A stretch of DNA of 64,000 nt from Butyrivibrio sp. (GCA_015056575.1 SVGA01000016.1:20073-84072); one strand, 5' to 3'. Shown: positions 34,790-43,320, counted from the first letter of the stretch. Notes: generated from the letters alone by a model not told the origin. A program made the numbers and translations.

Positions 34790-36123
34790 ACTCGCAGCGG
34801 GAGATTGGAAAAAAGAATAAATCCCGTCTGGCCACTCAGATCAGGATCTCTTATCTGATACTTCTTTTGCCAAATATCGTATTCATGGTCTACGCCTTTT
34901 ACAACCTTTGGGTCACCAACGAGAGGTACAATGAGATGCTCAACTCCGTGGTGGTGGCCTCGGAGTTCAGCCTGGACTTCAAGAACGACTTTGACTATGA
35001 GACTTATCTTCTGATCGTGGGAAACGTATCTCCGGAGGAATCGGCCCTTCCGGGGCTTTTGAGTGATGCCCGCAAAGTCGTGGACGGTCTTAAGGACTAC
35101 ACCTACAACGAAGCCAATAAAAAGAGACTGGTCAGTGCGGAGAAGTATCTCAACAACCTTGAAGGTTACATCGACAACATCAAGGAGAATCTTAATTACG
35201 ACGACCGTTACGAGAACAACATGCAGATCTGGGAGAACGACGTCCAGATAGTGACGGCTCTTTTGCAGGAGACCATCAACGAATACATTTACTATGAGAA
35301 CCGCCAGATCCAGAGCGCCCAGGCAAGAAGCCGTGAGCTGTATCTGGATACTGTCAAGATTTCCGTGGGAATCCTGGCTTTCATCGTGGTTGGTATCGCC
35401 GTGGTTTCCCTGGTGGGACCGCTGTGGATCACACGCCCCATCGAGGAGCAGGTTACCGCAGAGCAGAAGCAGCTAAGAAAGGCCGAGTTTGAGCTTCTCC
35501 AGGCCCAGATAAATCCCCACTTTTTGTACAATACGCTGGATGCCATCGTCTGGTCCGCAGAGGCGGGCAATCAGAAGCAGGTTGTGAAGATGGTGGGTTC
35601 TCTGTCGGAGTTTTTCAGAACATCTCTTAACAAGGGAAAAGAGATGGTGACTATCCGTGAGGAGCTGCAGCACGTAAGAAGCTATCTGGAGATACAGCAG
35701 ATAAGGTATCAGGATATCCTAAGCTATGAGATTGACGTGCCTACAGAGCTTCATAATTATCTTATTCCCAAGATCACCATTCAGCCCCTGGTGGAGAATG
35801 CTCTTTATCACGGGATAAAGAACCGCCGCGGGGGAGGAAAGATCAGTGTCACCGGCGAGCTTGGAGAAAGCGATTACATCATAAAAGTTGCCGATGACGG
35901 TATCGGTATGGACGAGGAGAGACTTACACAGGTTAGAAGAGGGCTTACGGATAAGGATCCGGATTCCGGCAAGATCTATGGATTGTACAACGTTAATGAG
36001 AGGATCCGTCTTGAGTTTGGAGAGGAGTACGGAATCAGCATAGATTCTGCCTATGAGAAGGGTACTACTCTTACAGTCAGACTCCCTCAGAAGAAAATTT
36101 CAACCGAAATCGTAAAAAATTGA
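34786..36123 (+). CDS. YesM-type membrane sensor histidine kinase
   Basis: A 445-residue kinase with two transmembrane helices (about residues 20-42 and 190-215) enclosing a ~145-residue helical extracytoplasmic sensor. The LytS/YesM-type kinase region carries the phospho-acceptor His245 (QAQINPHFLYNTLD). The HATPase_c domain has N-box NALYHGI and G-boxes VADDGIGMDEERL and GIGLYNVNE-like GLYNVNERI. There is no clear canonical HAMP. It is paired and overlapping with the YesN-type regulator and probably reports extracellular sugar, perhaps via the adjacent binding proteins (inference). Confidence 0.93.
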   Translation: MNSQREIGKKNKSRLATQIRISYLILLLPNIVFMVYAFYNLWVTNERYNEMLNSVVVASEFSLDFKNDFDYETYLLIVGNVSPEESALPGLLSDARKVVDGLKDYTYNEANKKRLVSAEKYLNNLEGYIDNIKENLNYDDRYENNMQIWENDVQIVTALLQETINEYIYYENRQIQSAQARSRELYLDTVKISVGILAFIVVGIAVVSLVGPLWITRPIEEQVTAEQKQLRKAEFELLQAQINPHFLYNTLDAIVWSAEAGNQKQVVKMVGSLSEFFRTSLNKGKEMVTIREELQHVRSYLEIQQIRYQDILSYEIDVPTELHNYLIPKITIQPLVENALYHGIKNRRGGGKISVTGELGESDYIIKVADDGIGMDEERLTQVRRGLTDKDPDSGKIYGLYNVNERIRLEFGEEYGISIDSAYEKGTTLTVRLPQKKISTEIVKN

Positions 36124-36211
36124 AACAAAATTAAAATCAGATAAAAAATTCAACCTTTTTCCATTGTTTATTTAATGGAGATTTTATTGTTTTCCTCTAG
36201 AATTGGTATTA

Positions 36212-36229
36212 GCAGGGAATTGTCCCTGC
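36212..36229 (+). promoter_or_regulatory. 18-bp palindrome in the leader of the sugar-binding protein gene
   Basis: GCAGGGA (36212-36218) and TCCCTGC (36223-36229) flank a 4-base centre, 26 bases before ATG 36256 and just after a TAGAAT (36198-36203). It could be an operator for the response regulator or an RNA hairpin protecting the 5' end. Confidence 0.45.
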
Positions 36230-36255
36230 ACCACATTCCAAGGAGGAAAAATATC

Positions 36256-37245
36256 ATGAAAAAAGTATTGGCAGTTCTTTTAGCATCTGCAATGACTCTC
36301 GGCCTCGTTGCTTGCGGCGGCGCTCAGCAGTCATCAGGCACAGCAGCAGCTCCCGCATCTGAGGGCGGACTTATCAAAGTAGGTATCATCAACAACGATC
36401 CTAACGAGTCCGGTTATCGTACAGCTAACGTTGCTGATCTTAAGGCAAAATTCACAAAGGAAAACGGATACGACGCACAGTTCGCTTACAGCTTGAAGAA
36501 CGACGAGCAGATCCAGGCAGCTCAGGGCTTCATTCAGGACGAAGTTGATTACCTTCTTCTTTCCGCAGCTGACACAGCAGGCTGGGATTCAGTTCTTCAG
36601 GACGCACAGGCAGCAGGCGTTAAGGTTATCCTTTTCGACCGTACAATCGATGCTGACCCTTCACTCTATGAGGCTTCTATCGTTTCCGATATGGCTAAAG
36701 AGGGACAGACAGCTGTTGACTGGCTTGCAGGCCAGAACCTCTCTGAGTACAACGTGATCCACATCCAGGGTGTTATGGGTTCAGCTGCTCAGCAGGGAAG
36801 ATCCGGCGCTCTTGATGCCAAGGTTGCTGCAGAGTCCAACTGGAACATCGTTGTTCAGCAGACAGCTGAGTGGAACGCAGAGAAGGCACAGCAGATCGTT
36901 CAGTCAGTTATCGACGCAGGAACACCTTTCAACGTAATCTATGCTGAGAACGACGATATGGCTAAGGGTGCTGTAGCAGCTCTTGATGCAGCAGGCATCT
37001 CACACGGTGTTGGCAAAGACGTTATTATTATGGGCTTCGACTGCAACAAGTGGGCACTTGAAGAGCTCCTTGCTCAGAACTGGAATTATGACGGACAGTG
37101 CAATCCTTTCCAGGCAAGCTACATCGATGACATCATCAAGAAGCTTGAGAATGGCGAGACACCTGAGAAGACCATCATCATGGACGAGAAGGGCTTCGAC
37201 GCTACAACAATTACTCAGGATGATGTTGATAACTACGGCATTTGA
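36256..37245 (+). CDS. Sugar ABC transporter substrate-binding lipoprotein (YtfQ-like)
   Basis: A 329-residue lipoprotein with lipobox Cys20 (LGLVACGG) and a periplasmic-binding (Peripla_BP_4) fold. Family features include VGIINNDPNESGYRTANV, EVDYLLLSAADTAGWDSVL, VILFDRTID, HIQGVMGSAAQQGRS and YAENDDMAKGA. These are closest to YtfQ, the galactofuranose-binding protein, so a pentose or galactose-type sugar is expected. ATG 36256 has AGGAGG just upstream. The gene is strikingly rich in GCA and CTT codons and Ala, as expected for high expression. It heads the transporter operon and is followed by a large hairpin element and terminator. Confidence 0.92.
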   Translation: MKKVLAVLLASAMTLGLVACGGAQQSSGTAAAPASEGGLIKVGIINNDPNESGYRTANVADLKAKFTKENGYDAQFAYSLKNDEQIQAAQGFIQDEVDYLLLSAADTAGWDSVLQDAQAAGVKVILFDRTIDADPSLYEASIVSDMAKEGQTAVDWLAGQNLSEYNVIHIQGVMGSAAQQGRSGALDAKVAAESNWNIVVQQTAEWNAEKAQQIVQSVIDAGTPFNVIYAENDDMAKGAVAALDAAGISHGVGKDVIIMGFDCNKWALEELLAQNWNYDGQCNPFQASYIDDIIKKLENGETPEKTIIMDEKGFDATTITQDDVDNYGI

Positions 37246-37263
37246 GTGATATAGGGACGAAAA

Positions 37264-37301
37264 GTCCCAAGCTGCTGTGCTTGCACAGCGCAGGTTGGGA
37301 C
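37264..37301 (+). promoter_or_regulatory. Two-part hairpin just after the binding-protein gene
   Basis: GTCCCAA (37264-37270) pairs with TTGGGAC (37295-37301), and inside it GCTGTGC pairs with GCACAGC. There is no T-run, so it is more likely an mRNA-stabilising or structural element than a terminator. Confidence 0.6.
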
Positions 37302-37307
37302 CTTGAG

Positions 37308-37628
37308 GACCGAACATACATGAGGAAGTAGCACGGAAGTGCGGATTCCGAATGTATGTAGCATGACGGAAGCGCAAGCGGAGTCATGCGTATATCACGG
37401 AGTAGACTATTCGCAACGTGAGACCGAACATACATGAGGAAGTAGCACGGTAGTGCGGATTCCGAATGTATGTAGCATGACGGAAGCGCAAGCGGAGTCA
37501 TGCGTATATCATGGAGTAGACTATTCGCAACGCGAGACCGAACATACATGAGGAAGCAGCACGGTAGTGCGGATTCCGAATGTATGTAGGATTGCGGGAG
37601 CGGAAGCGGAGCAATCCGTATATCACTA
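37308..37628 (+). repeat. Three tandem 114-bp hairpin repeats inside the sugar ABC operon
   Basis: Units start at 37308, 37422 and 37536 with GACCGAACATACATGAGG; the period is exactly 114 bp and the third unit is incomplete. Each contains two inverted repeats: ACATACAT ... ATGTATGT, and a second one reading GCATGAC ... GTCATGC in units 1-2 but GGATTGC ... GCAATCC in unit 3. Both arms changed together, which supports a conserved stem. The array is framed by GTGATATA (37247-37254) and TATATCAC (37619-37626). No protein-coding frame is supportable. Confidence 0.9.
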
Positions 37629-37648
37629 TATACTTACACTTACCAAGG

Positions 37649-37681
37649 AAGGCGCAGCGGCCGGTCTGCTGCGCCTTTTTT
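37649..37681 (+). terminator. Intrinsic terminator between binding-protein and ATPase genes
   Basis: A perfect 10-bp stem (AAGGCGCAGC / GCTGCGCCTT) with a 9-base loop and a run of T. Partial read-through would give more binding protein than transporter, a usual arrangement. Confidence 0.9.
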
Positions 37682-37704
37682 AAAAAAATCGAGAGGAACG
37701 CACT

Positions 37705-39213
37705 ATGAGTGAAAATACAGTGCTGAAGATGCGCAGCATCGATAAGTCCTTCCCCGGAGTCCATGCCCTTCAGAAGGTGGACTTTACCCTGAACAAGGGA
37801 GAGATCCATGCTCTGATGGGGGAGAACGGAGCGGGTAAATCAACGCTTATTAAGGTACTTACCGGTGTTTATTCCAAGGATGAAGGCACCATTGAAATGG
37901 AGGGCAAAGGGGAAGTCCAGATCCATTCGCCTCAGGATGCCCAGAAAAACGGAATAAGCACGGTTTATCAGGAAATCACACTCTGCCCTAATCTTACGGT
38001 TGCAGAGAATATGTTTATAGGCCGAGGCGAGGAGAAGCTCACCAACTGGAAAAAGATGAACGCAGCTGCGGAAGTTCTTTTGAAGGAGCTGGATATTCCC
38101 GCCAGAGCTACCCAGCAGCTTTCCAACTGCTCCATCGCCGTTCAGCAGATGGTGGCAATCGCCAGGGCAGTGGATATGGACTGCAAGGTCCTTATCCTGG
38201 ATGAGCCCACATCCTCCCTGGATGAACAGGAGGTTGAGAAGCTCTTTGGCCTTATGAGAGACTTAAAGGCCAGAGGGGTAGGGATCATATTTGTAACGCA
38301 CTTCCTTGATCAGGTATACGAGGTGTGCGACAAGATCACTGTCCTTCGCGACGGGCAGCTGGTCGGTGAATACGAGATCAAGGATCTTCCGAGGGTTCAG
38401 CTGGTAGCAAAGATGCTTGGTAAGGACATGGATGATCTTTCAGACATAAAAGGCGAGCAGGAGAGCTACAAGGGAAAGGACGCCGGACAGGTTGTCTTTG
38501 AAGCTAAGGATCTTCAGTCCGACGCAGGCATCAAACCCTTCGACTTCTATATCAAAAAGGGCGAGGTCAACGGCTTTACGGGACTTCTGGGATCGGGACG
38601 AAGCGAGTGCGTAAGAGCGATCTTCGGAGCGGACAGAGTTCTTGGAGGTAAGGTCAAGATCCATGGAAAAGAAGTAAAGATAACAAAGCCTGTTGATGCC
38701 ATGAAGAACGGTATCGCCTATCTTCCCGAAGACAGAAAGGTGGACGGGATCATAGGTGATCTGTCAGTAAGGGAAAACATTATCCTGGCACTTCAGGTTC
38801 TTACCGGTTTCTTCAAACCCTTTAGCAAGGCCAAGGCAAATGCCTTTGCAGATGAATACATCAAGAAGCTGAACATCAAGACAGCTTCCGCTGATACCCC
38901 CATCAAATCCCTTTCCGGCGGCAATCAGCAGAAAGTTATTCTTGCAAGATGGCTTCTTATGCATCCCGAATATCTGATACTTGATGAGCCCACAAGAGGT
39001 ATCGACGTGGGAACCAAGGTAGATATCCAGAAGCTGGTTCTTGAGCTGGCTTCCCAGGGAATGAGCGTGACTTTCATTTCATCTGAGACCGATGAGATGC
39101 TCAGGACCTGCTCAAGACTGGTAGTAATGCGCGATAGGAAAGTTGTAGGGGAACTGTCAGGGGAAGACTTGACCCAGAACAAGATCATGAGCACTATCGC
39201 AGGAGGAGAATAA
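37705..39213 (+). CDS. Sugar ABC transporter ATP-binding protein (YtfR/RbsA-like)
   Basis: A 502-residue tandem ATPase that powers sugar import. N-terminal domain: Walker A GENGAGKSTLIKVLTG, Q-loop STVYQEITL, Walker B ILDEPTSSLDE; its signature is degenerate (LSNCSIAVQQMVAIARA). C-terminal domain: degenerate Walker A GLLGSGRSE, intact signature LSGGNQQKVILARWL and Walker B LILDEPTRGIDVGTK. This asymmetry is normal for the RbsA/YtfR class. A GAGAGGAA site precedes ATG 37705, 24 bases after the terminator. The permease gene follows after three bases. Confidence 0.94.
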   Translation: MSENTVLKMRSIDKSFPGVHALQKVDFTLNKGEIHALMGENGAGKSTLIKVLTGVYSKDEGTIEMEGKGEVQIHSPQDAQKNGISTVYQEITLCPNLTVAENMFIGRGEEKLTNWKKMNAAAEVLLKELDIPARATQQLSNCSIAVQQMVAIARAVDMDCKVLILDEPTSSLDEQEVEKLFGLMRDLKARGVGIIFVTHFLDQVYEVCDKITVLRDGQLVGEYEIKDLPRVQLVAKMLGKDMDDLSDIKGEQESYKGKDAGQVVFEAKDLQSDAGIKPFDFYIKKGEVNGFTGLLGSGRSECVRAIFGADRVLGGKVKIHGKEVKITKPVDAMKNGIAYLPEDRKVDGIIGDLSVRENIILALQVLTGFFKPFSKAKANAFADEYIKKLNIKTASADTPIKSLSGGNQQKVILARWLLMHPEYLILDEPTRGIDVGTKVDIQKLVLELASQGMSVTFISSETDEMLRTCSRLVVMRDRKVVGELSGEDLTQNKIMSTIAGGE

Positions 39214-39216
39214 GGT

Positions 39217-40305
39217 ATGACAGACATAAAAAAGAAATCTGAAGGGAGCTTTCTTAAGAAGCTGACCTCCAATCAGCTCTTTATACCGCTTGCAGCACTT
39301 ATTCTTCTTGCGGTGATAAATCTGATAAACGATCCAGGGTTCTTCAAGATCACCCTTGGAACCAACAACGCAGGTTTCCCTGTTTTCTCGGGATACCTCA
39401 TCACGATCCTGGATTACGGCTCAGAGCTGGGGATCCTGGCTATAGGCATGACACTGGTAACTGCAGCCTCAGGCGGACAGGACATTTCCGTGGGAGCAAC
39501 CATCGCTATCGCAGGCTCGGCTATGCTTAGAGTCCTCTGCGGCGGAGATTCAAGGCCCGAGACCATTCAGGCCCCCATCATCGTGGCTTTCCTGGTGGCT
39601 TGCATAGTGGGAATGCTCTGCGGTGCCTTCAACGGAATGCTGGTGGCCGTATTTAAGATCCAGCCAATGATCGCAACACTTATCCTGTTTACGGCAGGAA
39701 GATCCATTGCAGCATGGATCAACAACAACGAGCTTCCCATCGTTCCGGACCCCAAGTTCTCATACTTTGGAAGCTTCATTCCGGGAATCCCGATTCCCAC
39801 TACGGTATTCATTGTTGCCATCTGTATCGTTGTGATAGCACTGGTACTTAAGTTCACAAACCTCGGACTTTACACCCAGGCTGTTGGTATCAACGAGAGC
39901 TCTTCGAGGCTCAACGGTATCAACCCCACCTTTATCAAGTTCCTGTCCTTCGTTATCCTGGGACTTTGCGTGGCAGTAGCTGCTCTTATCAAGGTAAGCC
40001 GTCTTTCCACCATTAACTACTCTGTTATAGCAAAAGATATAGAGATGGACGCCATCCTTGCCGTAGCACTGGGAGGTAACGCACTTTCCGGCGGTAAGTT
40101 CAATATGTGGGCTTCGATCCTTGGCGCATATGTGATCCAGTTCCTTACCACAACCCTTTACAAATTCAATGTTCAGTCCGATGCTCTTGCAGCATACAAG
40201 GCTGTGGTCGTTATCATTCTGGTTGTATTCTCTGCTCCGACAGTAAGAGAGTACCTGGGACAGCTCGTTAAAAAGCTTTCTCCTGCAAGAAAGGAGGTGG
40301 CTTGA
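39217..40305 (+). CDS. Sugar ABC transporter permease (YtfT-like)
   Basis: A 362-residue BPD_transp_2 permease with about eight to ten transmembrane helices. The family signature SGGQDISVGATIAIAGSA is near residue 88 and AVALGGNALSGGKFN is near residue 285 (EAA-like coupling region). It pairs with the second permease downstream to form the membrane channel. The gap to the ATPase gene is three bases and only one base separates it from the next gene, so the genes are co-translated. The substrate cannot be read from the permease; the operon resembles galactofuranose YtfQRT-YjfF. Confidence 0.92.
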   Translation: MTDIKKKSEGSFLKKLTSNQLFIPLAALILLAVINLINDPGFFKITLGTNNAGFPVFSGYLITILDYGSELGILAIGMTLVTAASGGQDISVGATIAIAGSAMLRVLCGGDSRPETIQAPIIVAFLVACIVGMLCGAFNGMLVAVFKIQPMIATLILFTAGRSIAAWINNNELPIVPDPKFSYFGSFIPGIPIPTTVFIVAICIVVIALVLKFTNLGLYTQAVGINESSSRLNGINPTFIKFLSFVILGLCVAVAALIKVSRLSTINYSVIAKDIEMDAILAVALGGNALSGGKFNMWASILGAYVIQFLTTTLYKFNVQSDALAAYKAVVVIILVVFSAPTVREYLGQLVKKLSPARKEVA

Positions 40306-40306
40306 T

Positions 40307-41344
40307 ATGAAGGAGAACAAAAAGGAAAACATCTTTTCAAAGATGAACGACACAAACCTTCTTCTTACCATCACCATCGTCATCTTCTTTCTGATGTACA
40401 TAGGTGCTATTCTGTTCCAGGGAGGCGGATTCACAAAGCCCCAGATGTTTTTTAACATCCTAAATGCCAACGCAGCTCTTATAATCACGGCTGTGGGAAT
40501 GAGCATCGTTATGATCTCCGGAGGGATCGATATCTCCGTGGGAGGCGTTGTTGCTCTTGTTTCCATGAGCTGCGCTGTATATTTGGATCACAAGGGCGGC
40601 AGTATCTTCGGATCGATCCTCCTTGCTCTTGGAATCGGAGTTGCCTACGGACTCATTCAGGGCTTTCTGGTTGCATACCTTGATATTCAGCCGTTCATCG
40701 TATCGCTGGCCGGTATGTTTTTTGCCCGTGGTATGACAACCATAGTTAATACAGCGCCCTTCAACGTAGCCGATGAAGAGTTCAATGCACTTAAGCTGAC
40801 ACGTATCAACGTTCCCCTCATGGGATCCGTGAACAAGAAGGGTGTGTATGTCCCTGCATATGTTGAAATTGGTGTTATTGTAGCCCTTATCATTGTGGTA
40901 TTATTGTTTGTAGTACTGAGATGGACCAGACTGGGAAGAAGCTTCTATGCAGTGGGCGGCAACAAGCAGAGCGCACTGATGATGGGTATCAACGTTCGAA
41001 GGACCAGATTTCTGTCACACCTTATCTGTTCAACTTTAGCAGGTATCGGTGGATACGTTTACTTCCTTCATGTTGGGTCCGGCTCAGCAAGCCATGCCAT
41101 GGGTATGGAGATGAACGCCATTGCTTCCTCCATCATAGGCGGAACAATGCTCACTGGCGGTGTTGGTAACATCATCGGAACCTTCTTTGGTGTTCTTTCA
41201 CTTAGTACCATTCAGAACATTGTTTCATCCGCAGGTCTTGATCAGGCTTGGTGGACAGGTATCACCATTGCGGCAATGCTCTGCATCTTCCTCCTTATCC
41301 AGAGCGTAGTCATGGCTCAGAAAAAGAAAGCACTTAAGAGCTAA
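40307..41344 (+). CDS. Sugar ABC transporter permease (YjfF-like)
   Basis: A 345-residue second BPD_transp_2 permease with multiple helices, the motif MISGGIDISVGGVVALVSM near residue 70, and the coupling motif IGGTMLTGGVGNIIGT near residue 265. Having two different permeases for one RbsA-type ATPase is characteristic of the YtfT/YjfF system. A second-gene start at ATG 40307, one base after the preceding stop, has AGGAGG inside the previous gene (GAAAGGAGGTGGC). Confidence 0.92.
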   Translation: MKENKKENIFSKMNDTNLLLTITIVIFFLMYIGAILFQGGGFTKPQMFFNILNANAALIITAVGMSIVMISGGIDISVGGVVALVSMSCAVYLDHKGGSIFGSILLALGIGVAYGLIQGFLVAYLDIQPFIVSLAGMFFARGMTTIVNTAPFNVADEEFNALKLTRINVPLMGSVNKKGVYVPAYVEIGVIVALIIVVLLFVVLRWTRLGRSFYAVGGNKQSALMMGINVRRTRFLSHLICSTLAGIGGYVYFLHVGSGSASHAMGMEMNAIASSIIGGTMLTGGVGNIIGTFFGVLSLSTIQNIVSSAGLDQAWWTGITIAAMLCIFLLIQSVVMAQKKKALKS

Positions 41345-41356
41345 GGATACGGATAA

Positions 41357-42412
41357 ATGAAGAGTTTTTTGAAAAAGATTTCTGTCCTGCTCCTTACAGC
41401 CACACTTCTTGGGGGCTGTGGGAGCGGGAATTTTGCAGGAGCTGCGGAAGATTTCATAGAAGAGAATGAAGAACAAGCCGACGATCTCATAACCGTCGGC
41501 TTCTCTCAGTTGGGGGCTGAATCCGACTGGCGAAGTGCCAACACAGATTCCATGATGTCTGCCTTTACGGAGGATGCGGGATACAATCTGATCTACAAGA
41601 ACGGCCAGCAGAAGCAGGCCAATCAGATCACGGCCATCCGTACATTCATTCAGCAGGAGGTGGACTATATCGTGCTGGCTCCCGCCACGGAAAGCGGCTG
41701 GGATACTGTGCTCTCGGAAGCCCGGGAGGCGGAAATTCCCGTTATTTTGGTGGACAGACGAGTTAACGCCTCCGACAAGAATCTCTTTTCCTGCTGGGTA
41801 GGCTCGGACTTCGAGCTTGAAGGCAGGAAGGTCGCTGCCTGGATCAAGGCCTTCACCGGGACAAAAGACATAGCTCCCGAAGATCTTCATATCGTGAATA
41901 TTCAGGGTAATCTCGGATCTTCGGCCCAGATCGGCCGCACCAGAGGCCTTGCCAATGCCGCAAGAGAAAACGGCTGGGATCTTATGGCTGAGGTCAGCGG
42001 AGACTTTACCGAGACCAAGGGCCGAGAGACTATGGGGGCTCTCCTTAAGCGGTTCGACAACATAAATGTGGTCTACTGCGAGAACGACAACATGGCCATC
42101 GGTGCCATCGATGCCCTTGAGAGCGCCGGTAAGAGGGTGGGCTCAGACATCGATAAAGGCGAGGTTATGGTTGTGTCCTTTGACGGAGTGAACCAAAAAG
42201 CGCTGGAATATGCCGGGGAGGGAAAAATATCCTGCATCGCGGAGTGCAATCCTCTTCATGGCCCGAGAGTAAGGGCTTTGATAGAGGCACTGGAAAACGG
42301 TGAATCCCCTCGTAAATTCAATTATGTTGACGAGAAGATATTCAGCCGTGAGGAAGGCGTTGATGAGGTAGTTGTTGACGGCGAGGTCTACAAGGTGGAG
42401 AGGCAGTTCTGA
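41357..42412 (+). CDS. Second sugar-binding lipoprotein of the same operon (YtfQ-like)
   Basis: A 351-residue lipoprotein with lipobox Cys21 (TATLLGGCGSG). It is a divergent paralogue of the binding protein at 36256, sharing VGFSQLGAESDWRSANTD, QEVDYIVLAPATESGWDTVL, VILVDRRV and YCENDNMAIGAIDAL. In particular the SQLGAESDWR segment is closer to classical YtfQ than the first protein. It follows the second permease by 12 bases. It may give the transporter a second specificity, or serve as a sensor ligand partner for the YesM-type kinase (inference). Confidence 0.92.
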   Translation: MKSFLKKISVLLLTATLLGGCGSGNFAGAAEDFIEENEEQADDLITVGFSQLGAESDWRSANTDSMMSAFTEDAGYNLIYKNGQQKQANQITAIRTFIQQEVDYIVLAPATESGWDTVLSEAREAEIPVILVDRRVNASDKNLFSCWVGSDFELEGRKVAAWIKAFTGTKDIAPEDLHIVNIQGNLGSSAQIGRTRGLANAARENGWDLMAEVSGDFTETKGRETMGALLKRFDNINVVYCENDNMAIGAIDALESAGKRVGSDIDKGEVMVVSFDGVNQKALEYAGEGKISCIAECNPLHGPRVRALIEALENGESPRKFNYVDEKIFSREEGVDEVVVDGEVYKVERQF

Positions 42413-42417
42413 GGTGA

Positions 42418-42465
42418 CATGCTGTTACGAGAGTAAGCTTCAGGCGAGTGAACGGTAACGACATG
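42418..42465 (+). other. Inverted repeat after the sugar transporter operon
   Basis: CATGCTGTTAC (42418-42428) pairs with GTAACGACATG (42455-42465), with two central mismatches. It lies six bases after the stop codon. A T-run at about 42479-42484 is not adjacent to the stem, so this is at best a weak terminator. Confidence 0.5.
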
Positions 42466-42494
42466 CGGGATCAGGCCATTTTTTGATAAAGGTG

Positions 42495-42523
42495 TTGACA
42501 GTTCTTTTTCCATGTGTTATCTT
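42495..42523 (+). promoter_or_regulatory. Promoter of the infC-rpmI-rplT operon
   Basis: TTGACA (42495-42500), a 17-bp spacer and TATCTT (42518-42523) with a TGn extension. About 260 bases of leader follow before infC. Confidence 0.75.
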
Positions 42524-42549
42524 ATATCAGTATTTGAGAACAAAGCAGA

Positions 42550-42671
42550 GTATCCACTCTCACCCTGCGGCGAGGCCAGCAGCGGTTAATATCTCTTCAG
42601 ATCTTCCCCATGAGGGATAGTTTGATCGTGAGCAGATTTTAAGGTGGATACATGCGTGTATCCACTTTTTT
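42550..42671 (+). promoter_or_regulatory. Transcription attenuator in the infC leader (L20-leader type)
   Basis: The octamer GTATCCAC occurs at 42550-42557 and at 42658-42665. Both copies can pair with GTGGATAC at 42644-42651. Pairing with the second copy makes a terminator hairpin followed by TTTTTT (42666-42671); pairing with the first makes an antiterminator. Such mutually exclusive folding is known for infC-rpmI-rplT leaders in Firmicutes, where free ribosomal protein L20 promotes termination. L20 as the effector here is inference from that precedent. Confidence 0.85.
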
Positions 42672-42727
42672 CATGCACAGGCCCGTGGGATGGATTTTCC
42701 CGGCACCGCCGGACACGGACCGCACAG

Positions 42728-42759
42728 CGAGTAGGGTGCGATTGCATCTTCCCTACTCG
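42728..42759 (+). promoter_or_regulatory. Second leader hairpin upstream of infC
   Basis: A perfect 9-bp stem, CGAGTAGGG (42728-42736) with CCCTACTCG (42751-42759), immediately before the infC ribosome site (GGAGGG at 42772). Probably part of the leader RNA fold. Confidence 0.6.
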
Positions 42760-42784
42760 ATCATTGTTTACGGAGGGTAAGGCA

Positions 42785-43294
42785 ATTAGCGATTTATTCA
42801 TTAACGATCAGATCAGAGCTAAGGAAGTTCGTGTGATTGGTCCCACAGGTGACCAGCTTGGGGTTATGTCCATTCAGGACGCAAGGAAGATAGCAGATGA
42901 CGAGGGTGTAGATCTTGTTTTGATCGCTCCCACAGCGAAGCCCCCTGTTTGCAGAGTTGTTGATTACGGCAAGTTCAAGTATGAGCAGCTTCGCAAAGAG
43001 AAGGAAGCCCGCAAGAAGCAGAAGACAGTTGAGATCAAGGAGATCAGACTTTCTCCCAACATCGATACCAACGATCTTAATACCAAGGTCAATGCGGCCA
43101 AGAAGTTCCTTGAGAAAGGTAACCGCGTTAAGATCACACTTCGTTTCCGTGGTCGTGAGATGGCTCACATGGGTGCAAGCGTACATATCCTTACGGATTT
43201 CGCCGATGCACTTTCGGATGTGGCTGTCGTTGAGAAGGCACCCAAGGTTGAGGGACGCAGTATGACAATGTTCCTTGCCGAAAAGAAAAACTGA
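42785..43294 (+). CDS. infC: Translation initiation factor IF-3, with ATT start codon
   Basis: A 169-residue IF-3. The N-domain (LFINDQIRAKEVRVIGPTGD) and C-domain (EIRLSPNIDTNDLNTKVNAA, KVKITLRFRGREM-type RVKITLRFRGREMAHMG) are intact. IF-3 binds the 30S subunit and discriminates against non-standard start codons. No ATG, GTG or TTG lies at the correct place; an ATT at 42785 follows GGAGGG (42772-42777) with seven-base spacing and gives the expected length. AUU starts on infC are a known autoregulatory device in other bacteria. A frame extension to an upstream ATG at 42644 would run through the attenuator hairpin and is rejected. Confidence 0.95.
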   Translation: MSDLFINDQIRAKEVRVIGPTGDQLGVMSIQDARKIADDEGVDLVLIAPTAKPPVCRVVDYGKFKYEQLRKEKEARKKQKTVEIKEIRLSPNIDTNDLNTKVNAAKKFLEKGNRVKITLRFRGREMAHMGASVHILTDFADALSDVAVVEKAPKVEGRSMTMFLAEKKN

Positions 43295-43320
43295 TCATTA
43301 GCCGTTTGGTTAAAGATAAA

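Noticed and set aside
37211..37549. Minus-strand repetitive ORF (about 112 codons) over the 114-bp units
   Set aside because: 114 is divisible by three so any frame stays open and repeats; no ribosome site, and the stem covariation explains the sequence better.
42644..42784. 47-codon N-terminal extension of infC from an upstream ATG
   Set aside because: It begins inside the attenuator terminator, has no ribosome site and no similarity to IF-3; ATT 42785 fits.
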